Counted from the stretch's first letter, positions 33,200 to 42,527 are shown. The stretch is DNA of 46,836 bases from Nonomuraea aridisoli (GCF_003236395.1 NZ_POUD01000037.1:1-46836), one strand, 5' to 3'. The notes: a model not told the origin generated them from the sequence alone. Numbers and translations are program-made.

Positions 33200-33826
33200 C
33201 CGGGTGGACTTGAGCAGCCGCAGCGCGCCGCGCGACAGGGCCACCAGGATGTCGGCGGCCTCGCCGAGGTCGGGGTAGCGGCCCTCCAGGTGGCCCATCG
33301 CGAGCGCGTTGGTGGCGGCGTTGATGCCGTCGGCGATCATCTCCAGGCGGCGCCGGTCGCGTTCGTCGTCGGCGGTGTAGCCGAGCGCGGCCAGGTCGGC
33401 GGCGTGGTGCTCGCGGTAGGCCGCCGCCGTCTCGGCCGCGAACTCGCGCAGCGAGGACGACGGGTCGTGCCGGGCCCTCAGCTGGATGCGCAGCAGCTCG
33501 GGATGCCGGCAGATGGCCTCCAGCGGGATGCGGAACGTCTCGCGGTGGCGTTCGAGGTCGTCGGGGTGCTCGCGAGCCTGGCGCCGCGCCTCGCGCATCT
33601 CCTCGCGCAGCCGTGCGCCGCCCTCCTGGGCGAGCACCCTGAGCAGTTCCTGCCGGTCCTTGAAGTGCACGTAGAAACTGGACTGCGCGATGCCGGCGGC
33701 CTTGGCGACCTTGACCGTCGTCAGGCCCGCCTCGCCCTCGGCGTCGAGGATGGCCAGCGCGGCGCGGATGAGCTTGCGCCGGGTCTGGTCCTTGGCCTCG
33801 CTCCTGCTGAGCTGTGTGCTGGTCAC
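33116..33826 (-). CDS. TetR-family transcriptional regulator
   Basis: 236 residues from GTG 33826, which has a GGAGGGAGAG ribosome site 7 nt upstream. The TetR N-terminal HTH spans about residues 10-60 (RRKLIRAALAILDAEGEAGL, VKVAKAAGIAQSSFYVHFKD), followed by an all-helical ligand domain. The last about 25 residues (DRAVDRAADRAAEQ) are a charged repeat encoded antisense to the LysR tail; the two genes overlap by 84 bp. The target gene is not evident; the spacer upstream carries no clear palindrome. Confidence 0.9.
   Translation of the reverse strand: MTSTQLSRSEAKDQTRRKLIRAALAILDAEGEAGLTTVKVAKAAGIAQSSFYVHFKDRQELLRVLAQEGGARLREEMREARRQAREHPDDLERHRETFRIPLEAICRHPELLRIQLRARHDPSSSLREFAAETAAAYREHHAADLAALGYTADDERDRRRLEMIADGINAATNALAMGHLEGRYPDLGEAADILVALSRGALRLLKSTRSGADPAVDRAVDRAADRAAEQAVEQQA
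33143..33190. repeat. Four 12-bp tandem repeats inside the LysR/TetR tail overlap
   Basis: Units are GGCGGCACGGTC twice, then GACGGCACGGTC and GACGGCAGGGTC. They are in codon phase for both genes, giving GGTV/DGTV in LysR and DRAV/DRAA-type repeats in TetR. A degenerate unit may precede at 33131. Confidence 0.85.
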
Positions 33827-34268
33827 GGCAGTGCTCTCCCTCCATCGACCCCCGGAGCAGAACGCCTCCGGGAACGTGGCGGAGGCGCTGACGGGCCTAC
33901 GTTCGCTTCCTGGAGGCCGCCACAACCATGTCTACGCCACCGCGAGTCCGGCACGGCTCCGATCCGCGTCAAGCTCCGCGAAGTCGACCACCCGGACTCA
34001 CCTCAGCCCGCCATCGGTATGACCTTGCTGCACGGTACCCCATCGCCGTAGTCCGGCGCCTTCGAGCGGGAAGCGGCACTCCAGCACCTGTCCAGGCTGC
34101 GGTCGCCGGGCTGCCCGGCCGGGCACGTGCGGCGACCGGCGAGGGCAGGACTCCTGATCTCCGCCGGACGCCCGGTGCCGACGGAGCATTCATCTTCGCG
34201 ACGCCCGCTGCTCATCAGAACGATCTATGTTCCGGATGCCCCCCGAACCGGCACATGAGGAAGCAGGC
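33827..34268. other. Non-coding gap upstream of TetR and the metallophosphoesterase operon
   Basis: About 440 bp hold the TetR leader and the upstream region of the three-gene operon. Short open frames occur on both strands, but none has a ribosome site plus family resemblance. I see no RNA gene or clear operator here. A decayed gene fragment cannot be excluded for 34051-34258 in the plus frame. Confidence 0.5.
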
Positions 34269-35645
34269 ATGTTCCTGAACCGAGCCATCACCACCGTGTC
34301 AGCGACCGCGATCGTCTTGGCGGCCCTCTCGGCGCCCGAGGTGACGGCCAACGCCGCCACCGCCACGTTCGCCGCCGTGGCGGACACGTACGTCGACAAC
34401 AGTGCGACAGGCACCAACTACGGCGCCTCCGGCCAGCTCGGCGTCGACAATTCACCGATCAAGCGCATGTTCCTGCGCTTCACTGTGTCCGGCGTCTCCG
34501 GCACGGTCAGCTCGGTCAAACTGCGCGTCCACACCGACAACGTCAGCGGCGCCGAGAGCGGCAGCGGCGGCACCTTCCGCGCCATGAGCAACACCACCTG
34601 GTCCGAGACCGGCACCACGTGGAACAACCAGCCGGCCATCGACGGTGCGACGCTCGGCTCGATCGGCGCCGTGACCGCCAACTCCTGGTACGAGATCGAC
34701 GTGACGTCGTACGTCAAGGGCAACGGCACCTACAGCATCGGCGTCACCTCCACCAGCACCGACGGCGCCGACTACGACTCCCGGGAGAGCGGGAGCTCGA
34801 CCGCGCCCCAGCTCGTGGTCACGACCGGCACCACCACGCCTCCCCCGGCCGGCGACGTGCTGGTGGGCGCGGGCGACATCGCCGACTCCGGCTCCGGCGA
34901 CAGCGCCACCGCCGCGCTGCTCGACAACATCCCCGGCACCGTGTTCACCCTGGGTGACAACGTCTACAGCAACGGCACCGCCTCCGAGTTCGCCAACTAC
35001 TACGCCCCGACCTGGGGACGGCACAAGGCGCGCACCCGGCCGGTGCCCGGCAACCACGACTACAACACCTCGGGCGCGAGCGGCTACTACGGCTACTTCG
35101 GCTCGTCGGCCGGCGACCCGGTCAAGGGCTACTACTCCTACAACATCGGCAGCAACTGGCACGTCATCGTGCTGAACTCCAACTGCTCGGCCGTGAGCTG
35201 CGCCAGCGGCTCGGCGCAGGTCAACTGGCTGCGCTCCGACCTGGCCGCCAACAACCGGCCGTGCACCGTCGCCATGTGGCACCACCCGCGCTACACCTCG
35301 GGCGCCAACCATGCGCCCAACACCTCGGTCGCGCCGTTCGTGCAGGCGCTGTACGAAGCCGACGCCGACCTCATCCTGACCGGCCACAACCACCAGTACG
35401 AGCGCTTCGCCCCGATCAACCCCTCCAACCAGCGGGACGACGCGAGGGGCATGAGGCACTTCGTGATCGGCTCCGGCGGCGCCGGCCACTACGGGTTCGG
35501 CACGATCCTGCCCAACAGCGAGGCCCGCAACAGCGACACCTACGGCGTGCTCAAGCTCACCCTGAGCGCGAGCAGCTACACCTGGCAGTTCGTCCCGCAG
35601 GCCGGCAAGACCTACACCGACAGCGGCACGACAAACTGCCACTGA
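34269..35645 (+). CDS. Secreted DNRLRE-domain metallophosphoesterase
   Basis: 458 residues from ATG 34269 (GAGGAA 6 nt upstream). The Sec signal peptide is ITTVSATAIVLAALSAPEVT with likely cleavage near ANAATA. Residues about 30-195 are a DNRLRE adhesion-like beta domain (VADTYVDNSATGTNYG, KRMFLRFTVSG, TTWNNQP, DVTSYVKGNGTYSIGV). After a Thr/Pro linker the calcineurin-like domain has GAGDIAD, LGDNVY, PGNHDY, MWHHPRY and GHNHQYER, a full two-metal phosphoesterase set. It should hydrolyse phosphate esters outside the cell. The next gene starts 1 bp after its stop. Confidence 0.95.
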   Translation: MFLNRAITTVSATAIVLAALSAPEVTANAATATFAAVADTYVDNSATGTNYGASGQLGVDNSPIKRMFLRFTVSGVSGTVSSVKLRVHTDNVSGAESGSGGTFRAMSNTTWSETGTTWNNQPAIDGATLGSIGAVTANSWYEIDVTSYVKGNGTYSIGVTSTSTDGADYDSRESGSSTAPQLVVTTGTTTPPPAGDVLVGAGDIADSGSGDSATAALLDNIPGTVFTLGDNVYSNGTASEFANYYAPTWGRHKARTRPVPGNHDYNTSGASGYYGYFGSSAGDPVKGYYSYNIGSNWHVIVLNSNCSAVSCASGSAQVNWLRSDLAANNRPCTVAMWHHPRYTSGANHAPNTSVAPFVQALYEADADLILTGHNHQYERFAPINPSNQRDDARGMRHFVIGSGGAGHYGFGTILPNSEARNSDTYGVLKLTLSASSYTWQFVPQAGKTYTDSGTTNCH

Positions 35646-35646
35646 C

Positions 35647-36957
35647 ATGTACCTGACCACTCTCGACCGGGGCGGGGTGCGTACCCTCGGCCGGGTCAGC
35701 GGCACCGTGCTCGCTCTGGGCACGGTCAGCCTCATCACGGACGTCTCGGCCGAGATGGTGACGGCGATCCTGCCTCTGTACCTCGTCGCCGGGCTGCAGT
35801 TCAGCCCGGCGGCGTACGGGGTGATCGACGGCGTCTACACCGGCGCCACCGTGCTGCTGCGTCTGGCCGGCGGCTACATCGCCGACCGGATCTCCCGGCT
35901 GAAGGCCGTCGCGGGCGCCGGGTACGCGATGTCCGCCCTGGCCAAGCTCGGCCTGCTGGCGGCCGGGGCCTCCGGGCCGCTGATCGGGCTCGCGCTCACC
36001 GTCGACAGGGCGGGCAAGGGTCTGCGGACCGCGCCACGCGACGCGTTGATCACCTTGGCGACACCGGCCGAGCACCTTGGCCGGGCGTTCGGGGTGCACA
36101 GGACCATGGACGCGGCCGGCGCCTTCCTCGGACCGCTGGTGGCGCTGGGCGTGCTGGCGCTGTCTGGGCAGACGTACGAGCCGGTGTTCGTGGCGAGCTT
36201 CTGCGTGGCGGCGCTCGGCGTGCTGGTCCTGGTGCTGTTCGTGCCCAGCGACCGGGCGCCCCGCCCCGGCGTCACCCGTACTCCCGGCTCCGGCCTCGCC
36301 CGGGCTCTCGGCTCCGGCCTCGCCCGGGCTCCCGGCTCCGGCGTCGCCCGGGCTCCGGGCGAGGCGGCGGAGGCGCGGGCCGGCCGGGTGACGCTGCGCG
36401 CGGCCGCGCGGCTGGCGCGCGGGCGGCTGCTGCCCGCCGCCTGCGTACTCGGCCTGGTGACCATCGGCGACGGGTTCGTCTACCTCGTGCTGCAACGGCG
36501 GGCCGAGCTGGGGCTCGGCTGGTTCCCGTTGCTGGCGGTCGGCACCAGCCTCGCCTACCTGGCGTTGTCCGCGCCGCTCGGCAGGCTCGCCGACCGGATA
36601 GGCAGGTCCACGGTCGTGCTCGGCGGGATGGCCGCGCTGGCCGGCGTGTACCTGCTGCTCTGGAGCCCACTCGGCGGGCCGCCCCTCATGGTGCTCGTGG
36701 CGGCCCTGTACGGGGTCTTCTACGCGGCCACGGACGGCGTCCTCATGGCCGTGGCGGGCACGGTCTTCCCCGCCGAGCTCCGGGCGACCGGGATGGCGCT
36801 GGTCCAGAGCGGGCAGGCGGCGGCGTACGTCGTCTCGTCGGTGCTGTTCGGCCTGGCCTGGCAGGCGTGGGGCACCGGTGTGGCGTGCCTGGCCGCGGCA
36901 GTGGTTGCCGTCCTCGCCCTTCCCCTCATGGCCGTCCTTCTGCGGAGGCGCGTGTGA
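35647..36957 (+). CDS. MFS transporter with repeat-expanded central loop
   Basis: 436 residues with about 12 membrane helices. The first half contains LITDVSAEMVTAILPLYLVA and GGYIADRISRLKAVAGAGYA, the second FPLLAVGTSLAYLALSAPLG and ATDGVLMAVAGTVFPAELRA, fitting the MFS_1 class. The cytoplasmic loop between helices 6 and 7 carries three 8-residue GSGLARAP-like repeats. ATG 35647 lies 1 bp after the metallophosphoesterase stop and the gene ends in a GTGA overlap with the next, so it belongs to a coupled operon, perhaps taking up or exporting a product of phosphate-ester cleavage. Confidence 0.9.
   Translation: MYLTTLDRGGVRTLGRVSGTVLALGTVSLITDVSAEMVTAILPLYLVAGLQFSPAAYGVIDGVYTGATVLLRLAGGYIADRISRLKAVAGAGYAMSALAKLGLLAAGASGPLIGLALTVDRAGKGLRTAPRDALITLATPAEHLGRAFGVHRTMDAAGAFLGPLVALGVLALSGQTYEPVFVASFCVAALGVLVLVLFVPSDRAPRPGVTRTPGSGLARALGSGLARAPGSGVARAPGEAAEARAGRVTLRAAARLARGRLLPAACVLGLVTIGDGFVYLVLQRRAELGLGWFPLLAVGTSLAYLALSAPLGRLADRIGRSTVVLGGMAALAGVYLLLWSPLGGPPLMVLVAALYGVFYAATDGVLMAVAGTVFPAELRATGMALVQSGQAAAYVVSSVLFGLAWQAWGTGVACLAAAVVAVLALPLMAVLLRRRV
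36281..36352. repeat. Three 24-bp tandem repeats in the MFS central loop
   Basis: Units at 36281-36304, 36305-36328 and 36329-36352 differ by one or two bases each and share the core GGCTCCGG. They are in frame (24 bp is 8 codons), so copy-number change would lengthen or shorten the loop without a frameshift. Confidence 0.88.
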
Positions 36958-37922
36958 GTTCTCTCAGCCGACGGGCACGGTTGCTCGTCACCATCGTGGC
37001 GGCGGTGCTCCTGGCCGGTTTCGCGACCGGGTACGCGGTGCTCGGCCGGCACCACCCCCGGCAGGCGAGCACCGGACCGGTGCCGGGCCCGGCTCTGATG
37101 GTGCTGTCCAACGGCCAGCTGTCCACGGTGGCCGCGGCCGATCCCCGCGGCCCGCGCGAGGTGACGGAGGTGGCGTGCGACCGCGTCCACGCAGCCGCCG
37201 CGACCGTCGCCTGCCTGGAGCCGGTGGGCGCGCTCAGCGCCACCCGCCTGGTCGTCATGGACCAGCGGTTGCACGAGCGCCAGAGGGTGCCGCTCACCGG
37301 CTTCCCGAACCGGCTGCGCGTGTCGCCCAGCGGCCGGATGGTCGCCTGGACCCTGTTCCTGGACGGCCACTCCTACGCCACGACCGGGTTCGCCACGCAG
37401 GCGGGCGTCCTGGACACGCGGACAGGGAAGCTCGTGACCTCCCTGGAGGACTTCGCGATCACACGGGACGGGCGGCCGTACCGGAACGTGGACGCCAACT
37501 ACTGGGGCATCACCTTCGCCGCCGACGACAACCGCTTCTACGCCACCCTCTCCACCGACGGCCACCGCTACCTCGTGGAGGGCGACCTCGCGGCGAAGAC
37601 CGTGCGGACGGTGCGCGACAACGTCGAATGCCCCTCTCTGTCGCCGGACGGCACCAGGATCGCCTACAAGTCCGCCGTGGACGGCGACCCCGCCAAGGGC
37701 TGGAGGCTGTCGGTCCTCGACCTGGCCTCAGGCACGATCAACCCCACAGCCGAGACGCGCAGCGTCGACGACCAGGCCGTCTGGCTCGACGACCGGACCC
37801 TCGCCTACGCCCTGCAGACCAGTGACGGCACGAACGACACCTGGTCCGTGGCCGCCGACGGCACCGGCGCGCCGCGCCTGCTCGTACCGGGCGCCAACTC
37901 GCCGTCCCCGCTTCGGCGCTGA
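36954..37922 (+). CDS. Membrane-anchored beta-propeller (PD40/TolB-like) protein
   Basis: 322 residues from GTG 36954, overlapping the MFS stop as GTGA with GGAGG upstream. A short basic start and one hydrophobic segment (LLVTIVAAVLLAGFATGYAV) anchor it, leaving the rest outside. Repeated blade motifs (LRVSPSGRMVAWTLFLDG, CPSLSPDGTRIAYKSAVDGD, DDQAVWLDDRTLAYALQ) are typical of WD40-like PD40 repeats. The function is unknown; beta-propellers of this kind usually bind proteins or ligands. Tight coupling suggests it serves the same surface process as the two genes before it. Confidence 0.85.
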   Translation: MSSLSRRARLLVTIVAAVLLAGFATGYAVLGRHHPRQASTGPVPGPALMVLSNGQLSTVAAADPRGPREVTEVACDRVHAAAATVACLEPVGALSATRLVVMDQRLHERQRVPLTGFPNRLRVSPSGRMVAWTLFLDGHSYATTGFATQAGVLDTRTGKLVTSLEDFAITRDGRPYRNVDANYWGITFAADDNRFYATLSTDGHRYLVEGDLAAKTVRTVRDNVECPSLSPDGTRIAYKSAVDGDPAKGWRLSVLDLASGTINPTAETRSVDDQAVWLDDRTLAYALQTSDGTNDTWSVAADGTGAPRLLVPGANSPSPLRR

Positions 37923-38039
37923 CCGCGGGCGGACCAGCGGCGGCTGCCCGGCCGGACGGTGAGGCGGTCGGCGTCGGGCACGAGCCGGGCGAGCAGCTGA
38001 CAGCCGCCCAACATCTTGGCCTGCGGCACTTGTGCGGTT

Positions 38040-38065
38040 TTTCACCGATAGTACTATCGGTGAAA
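38040..38065. promoter_or_regulatory. Perfect 26-bp palindrome, candidate TetR-type operator
   Basis: Left arm TTTCACCGATAGT (38040-38052) is followed directly by its exact reverse complement (38053-38065), with no mismatch and no spacer. A -10-like TACTAT (38052-38057), with TTGTGC 16 bp upstream (38030-38035), sits inside it, and the ABC operon starts 35 bp downstream. A repressor bound here would block that promoter. The GATAGTACTATC core resembles TetR-family sites. The rest of the 37923-38099 gap shows nothing certain. Confidence 0.75.
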
Positions 38066-38099
38066 TTGCTCTCGGGGGATCTACCGGGAGGAGGCGTAG

Positions 38100-39725
38100 A
38101 TGCGACGCTGGAAGACCGCAGCCGCCCTGCTGGTCGCCGCGACCGTGATGGCGGCGTGCAGCGGGCAACGTCCGGTCGAGAATCCGCAGGCCAGCACGGC
38201 GCGCGGCGCTACGGGACCGACTCAGGGCGGACGCCTGGTGTACGGGCTCAGCGCCGACGGCAACGGATTCAACCCGATCACCGACCAGTTCGCCGTCCAG
38301 AGCTACAGCATGACCACCCCGATCATCGAACCCCTGGTGAGCGTGGACGCGGGCGGCGACTGGAAGCCGTACCTGGCCGAGTCGCTCACCCCCAACGAGA
38401 CGTACGACGAGTGGACGATCAAGGTCAGGTCGGGCATCTCCTTCTCCGACGGCACCGCGCTGACCGGTGAGATCGTCAAGAGCAACCTGGAGGCGCAGAA
38501 GGCCTCGCCGCTCACCGCGGCGGCGCTGGCGCCGGTGACCGCGATCGAGCTGGCCGACCCGATGACCGTACGCGTCCAGCTGCGTCAGCCGTGGGTCGCC
38601 TTCCCCTACCAGCTGTCCGCCCAGATCGGCATGATCGTGCCGCCGTCCTCGCTGGCCGACCCCAAGGCGGCCAGCCTCAAGCCGGTGGGCACCGGGCCGT
38701 TCATCTTCAAGGAGTACGTGCCGGACAACCGCATGGTCGTCACGCGCAACCCCGGCTACTGGCGCAAGGGCCTGCCGTACCTGGACGAGATCGAGTTCCG
38801 CATCCTGCCCGACAGCCAGACCCGGGCGCAGACCCTCGAATCCGGCGGCATCGACGCCATGGGCACCAACCGCGACGAGGACGTCACCAAGTTCGGCGCC
38901 CTGAAGGACGCCTACACCGTGCACCGCGCGGAGGGCATGTCGGTGGCCGAGTACGTCTTCCTGCTCAACACCGCCGCGGCGCCGCTCGACGACGTGCGGG
39001 TCCGCAGGGCGCTGGCCCACGCCCTCGACCGCGACACCATCATCAAGACCCTGCGCGGCGGCCTCAACGAGCCGGCCGACGGGCCGTGGTCGAAGGACTC
39101 CGAGTGGTACGTCGACGGCGGCTATCCCGGCTACGACCTGGCCAAAGCCACCGCACTCGTCCAGGAGGTCGAGGCGGCCAAGGGCCCGATCCGCTTCGAG
39201 ACGATCTCCACCCCCGACCCCAACACCATGCAGCTCGTCGAGCTGTGCCAGGACATGTGGCGCAAGGCCGGCATCGAGGTGTCGATCCGGCAGGCCGACC
39301 AGGCCGACCTGATCAACCGGGCGCTCACCGGCGACTTCCGCGCCACCGTGTGGACGTCGTTCTCCGCCGCCGACCCCGACGGCGAGTACAACGCGCTGCA
39401 CCAGGCGTTCTCCCGGCCGCTCGGCGAGATCTCGCTCAACCCCACCAGGCTCAAGGACAAGGAGCTGAGCGACGCCCTCGACGCCGGCCGGATCACCCCG
39501 GACGAGGCCGCGCGCAAGGAGGCGTACGCGACCGTGCAGCGGCGGCTGCGCGATCAGATGCCGATCCTGTTCATCGACCACCTCAACACCGGGTCCGTGA
39601 TCGCCAAGAGCAAGGTGCGCGGCATCGGCGAGCACACGCTGCCCGACGGTGAGAAGGGCCGGCCGCTGACCGGCTCGCCGATCCCGTACCACCCGTTCGC
39701 CCAGGTCTGGGTCACCGAACGATGA
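38100..39725 (+). CDS. Peptide/nickel-type ABC transporter substrate-binding lipoprotein (SBP family 5)
   Basis: 541 residues. The lipoprotein signal is LLVAATVMAAC with Cys at about 20. GGRLVYGLSADGNGFNPITD opens the family 5 domain; DYRP-type elements follow (KVRSGISFSDGTALTGEIVK, LKPVGTGPFIFKEYVPDNRM, VRRALAHALDRDTIIKTLRG). A strong GGGAGGAGG ribosome site precedes ATG 38100. It binds an oligopeptide-like or other cargo outside the cell. The next gene overlaps by ATGA. Confidence 0.95.
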   Translation: MRRWKTAAALLVAATVMAACSGQRPVENPQASTARGATGPTQGGRLVYGLSADGNGFNPITDQFAVQSYSMTTPIIEPLVSVDAGGDWKPYLAESLTPNETYDEWTIKVRSGISFSDGTALTGEIVKSNLEAQKASPLTAAALAPVTAIELADPMTVRVQLRQPWVAFPYQLSAQIGMIVPPSSLADPKAASLKPVGTGPFIFKEYVPDNRMVVTRNPGYWRKGLPYLDEIEFRILPDSQTRAQTLESGGIDAMGTNRDEDVTKFGALKDAYTVHRAEGMSVAEYVFLLNTAAAPLDDVRVRRALAHALDRDTIIKTLRGGLNEPADGPWSKDSEWYVDGGYPGYDLAKATALVQEVEAAKGPIRFETISTPDPNTMQLVELCQDMWRKAGIEVSIRQADQADLINRALTGDFRATVWTSFSAADPDGEYNALHQAFSRPLGEISLNPTRLKDKELSDALDAGRITPDEAARKEAYATVQRRLRDQMPILFIDHLNTGSVIAKSKVRGIGEHTLPDGEKGRPLTGSPIPYHPFAQVWVTER

Positions 39726-40660
39726 TCATCCTGCACCGGCTGGTCCGGCTCGTGGTGGTGCTGCTCGTGGTGACCTTCCTGTCGTACGCCCTGCTCAACC
39801 TGCTGCCCGGCGACCCGGTCACGCAGATCCTGGGCATGTCGGCGACGGAGGAGAGCCGCGAGCAGCTCCGCCGGGAGCTGGGGCTGGACCAGCCCCTCGT
39901 CGTGCGCTACCTCGACTGGCTCGGCGGGCTCCTCACCGGCGACTTCGGCGAGTCGTACATCACCCGGATGTCCGTCGGCGCCGAGCTGGCCGAACGCCTG
40001 CCGGTCACCCTGGAGCTGCTGATCGCCGCGGAGATCGTCGCGCTGGGCCTGGCCGTGCCGCTGGGCGTGGCCGCCGCCCGCCGCGCCGGCCGCGGCCTGG
40101 ACCAGGCGCTCACCGCGCTCAGCTTCGCGCTGCTGTCGACCCCCGTGTTCGTGCTCGGCGTGCTGCTGATCCTGATCTTCGCGGTGACCTGGAACGTGCT
40201 GCCCGCGACCGGCTGGACCTCGCTCTCCGTCGACCTCGGCTGGAACCTCACCTCGGTCATCCTGCCCGCGGTCACGCTCGGCTGCGGCCAGCTCGCGGTG
40301 TACGCGCGGCTGCTGCGCACCGACCTGATCGCGACCCTCCAGGAGGACTACATCGTCCTGGCCCGCGCCCGCGGCCTGTCGCCCCGCCGCATCATGTGGC
40401 GGCACGCGCTGCGCCCGTCCGCGATCAGCCTGATCACCGCGATCGGGCTCAACATGGGCGCGCTCATCGGCGGCACTGTGATCATCGAGACGCTCTTCGG
40501 CCTGCCGGGCATCGGGCGGCTCATCGTCGACTCCATCTTTTCCCGCGACTACCTGACGGTGCAGGGAGGCGTCGTGCTCATCTCGGTCGGCTACGTGGTG
40601 GTCAACTTCGCGGTGGACGTCGTGTACGCCGCCGTCGATCCCAGGATCCGGCGTGCGTAG
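39722..40660 (+). CDS. ABC transporter permease (DppB/OppB type)
   Basis: 312 residues with the DppB signature start (LHRLVRLVVVLLVVTFLSYA, LLNLLPGDPV), the family lead-in LRRELGLDQPLVVRYLDWLG and the cytoplasmic loop RARGLSPRRIMWRHALRPSA. About six helices. It pairs with the permease half of the following fusion. It overlaps both neighbours (ATGA upstream, 8 bp downstream). Confidence 0.95.
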   Translation: MIILHRLVRLVVVLLVVTFLSYALLNLLPGDPVTQILGMSATEESREQLRRELGLDQPLVVRYLDWLGGLLTGDFGESYITRMSVGAELAERLPVTLELLIAAEIVALGLAVPLGVAAARRAGRGLDQALTALSFALLSTPVFVLGVLLILIFAVTWNVLPATGWTSLSVDLGWNLTSVILPAVTLGCGQLAVYARLLRTDLIATLQEDYIVLARARGLSPRRIMWRHALRPSAISLITAIGLNMGALIGGTVIIETLFGLPGIGRLIVDSIFSRDYLTVQGGVVLISVGYVVVNFAVDVVYAAVDPRIRRA

Positions 40661-42527
40661 GCGGCTCGGGATCGGCTTCTGGCTCGCCGTCGGCTGGATC
40701 GGGGTGGTGCTGCTCGCCGCCCTCCTGGCCGACCTGCTGCCGCTGTACCGCTATGACGAGACGCTGGCCGGGCCGCCGCAGACGGGGCCGAGCTGGGAGC
40801 ACCCGCTCGGCACCGACGGCCTCGGCCGCGACGTGCTGAGCCGGATCGTGTACGGCGCCCGCGTCTCGCTCGGCGTCGGCGTCGGCGCCGTCCTGCTCGG
40901 CCTGCTCATCGGCGCCCCGCTCGGCATCCTGGCCGGTTACCGGCGGCGGGCCGCCGACGCGATCATCATGGCGGTCAACGACGTGGCGCTGGCGTTCCCC
41001 GCGCTGGTGTTCGCCCTCGCCGTGGTGGCCTTCGCCGGGGCCAGCCTGCGCAACGTGCTCATCGTGCTCGCGGTGCTCGGGGTGCCGGCGTGGGTCCGGC
41101 TCGTCCGGGGCGCCACCCTCTCCTTCGCCGAACGGGAGTTCGTGCTGGCCGCACGTGTGCTCGGCACCCGCGACCGGCGCATCCTGTGGCGGGAGATCGT
41201 GCCGAACGTCGCGATGCCGGCGGCGTCGTACGCGTTCATCGGCATGGCCGTGGTCGTCGTCGCCGAGGGCAGCCTGGCCTTCCTCGGCCTGTCGGTGCAG
41301 GCGCCCACGCCCACCTGGGGCGGCCTGATCAACGAGGGCCGCACGCTCATGGAGACCGCGCCGCACGTCGTGCTCGTGCCCTCGGTCGTCATGTTCCTGA
41401 CCGTGCTCTCGTTCAACCTGGTGGGCGATCGGCTGCGCGCGCTGACCGACGTACGGGAGAGCGGCCTGGAGCCGGTGCGCCAGGTGACCGTCTCCCCGAT
41501 GCCGGTGGCCGAGCACCAGGTCCGCGACACGCTGCTGCAGGCCGAGGACGTGCGCACCCACTTCGTCACCCCGCGCGGCCTGGTCAAGGCCGTGGACGGC
41601 GTCTCCTTCACCCTCGAACGCGGCAGGACCCTGGCCATCGTCGGCGAGTCCGGGTCGGGCAAGTCGATGCTGATCCGCTCGATCCTCGGCCTGCTGCCCG
41701 GCAGCGCCGTCAGGGGCGGCAAGGTCTACCTGTCGGGCGAGGACCTGACCGCGCGCACCCCCGCCGAGATGCGCTCGGTGCTCGGGCCCCGGCTCGGCAC
41801 CGTGTTCCAGGACCCGATGACCGCGCTGAACCCGGTGCGCACCATCGGCACGCAGGTCACCGAGCCGCTGCGGGTGCACCTCGGCCTGGGCCGCAAGGAG
41901 GCCCGCGCCGAGGCCGTGCGGCTGCTGGCCTCGGTGGGCATCCCCGATCCCGTGCGCATGTTGGGCCGCTACCCGCACCAGCTGTCGGGCGGCATGCGGC
42001 AGCGGGTGACGATCGCGATGGCGCTGTCGTGCGGGCCCGACGTGCTCTTCGCCGACGAACCGACGACCGCGCTGGACGTCACCATCCAGGACCAGGTGCT
42101 GCGGCTGCTGCACCGGCTGCGCGAGGAGCACCACATGGCCGTGGTGCTGGTCAGTCACGACCTGTCCGTGGTGGCCCGCTGGGCGGACGAGGTCATCGTC
42201 ATGTACGCCGGCAAGGTCGTCGAACGCGGGCCGGCCGCCGAGGTGTTCCGCCGGCCGCGGATGCCGTACACGCAGGCGCTGCTCCAGGCGGCGCCCCGGC
42301 TGAGCGACCCGGTGCACCACCGGCTGCGGGAGATCCCCGGCCGGCCGCCGGACCTCGTCGACCTGCCGCCGGGCTGCTCGTTCCGGCCGCGGTGCGCGTA
42401 CGCGCGGGACCGGTGCGGGCAGGAGGCCCCGCCGCTGGTCAACGGCAGCGGCCACCAGTACGCCTGCTGGTACCCGCGTCCCATCGAGACGGCCATCGCG
42501 GAAGGGGCTGAGAGCAGTGGCAGGTAG
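40653..42527 (+). CDS. Fused ABC permease (DppC type) and ATPase (DppD type)
   Basis: 624 residues from GTG 40653. Residues about 1-270 are a DppC-like permease ([60 protein letters not shown]). Residues about 290-615 are the ATPase: Walker [11 protein letters not shown]-loop [11 protein letters not shown], signature LSGGMRQRV, Walker [13 protein letters not shown] and the Cys-bearing oligopeptide-type tail [15 protein letters not shown] linker of about 25 residues joins them. In most systems these are separate proteins. A second ATPase is encoded next and overlaps by 11 bp. Confidence 0.94.
   Translation: MRRRLGIGFWLAVGWIGVVLLAALLADLLPLYRYDETLAGPPQTGPSWEHPLGTDGLGRDVLSRIVYGARVSLGVGVGAVLLGLLIGAPLGILAGYRRRAADAIIMAVNDVALAFPALVFALAVVAFAGASLRNVLIVLAVLGVPAWVRLVRGATLSFAEREFVLAARVLGTRDRRILWREIVPNVAMPAASYAFIGMAVVVVAEGSLAFLGLSVQAPTPTWGGLINEGRTLMETAPHVVLVPSVVMFLTVLSFNLVGDRLRALTDVRESGLEPVRQVTVSPMPVAEHQVRDTLLQAEDVRTHFVTPRGLVKAVDGVSFTLERGRTLAIVGESGSGKSMLIRSILGLLPGSAVRGGKVYLSGEDLTARTPAEMRSVLGPRLGTVFQDPMTALNPVRTIGTQVTEPLRVHLGLGRKEARAEAVRLLASVGIPDPVRMLGRYPHQLSGGMRQRVTIAMALSCGPDVLFADEPTTALDVTIQDQVLRLLHRLREEHHMAVVLVSHDLSVVARWADEVIVMYAGKVVERGPAAEVFRRPRMPYTQALLQAAPRLSDPVHHRLREIPGRPPDLVDLPPGCSFRPRCAYARDRCGQEAPPLVNGSGHQYACWYPRPIETAIAEGAESSGR

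Noticed and set aside
33928..34278. A 116-residue plus-strand open frame between TetR and the metallophosphoesterase
   Set aside because: No ribosome site, no family resemblance, and it overlaps the well-supported start at 34269.
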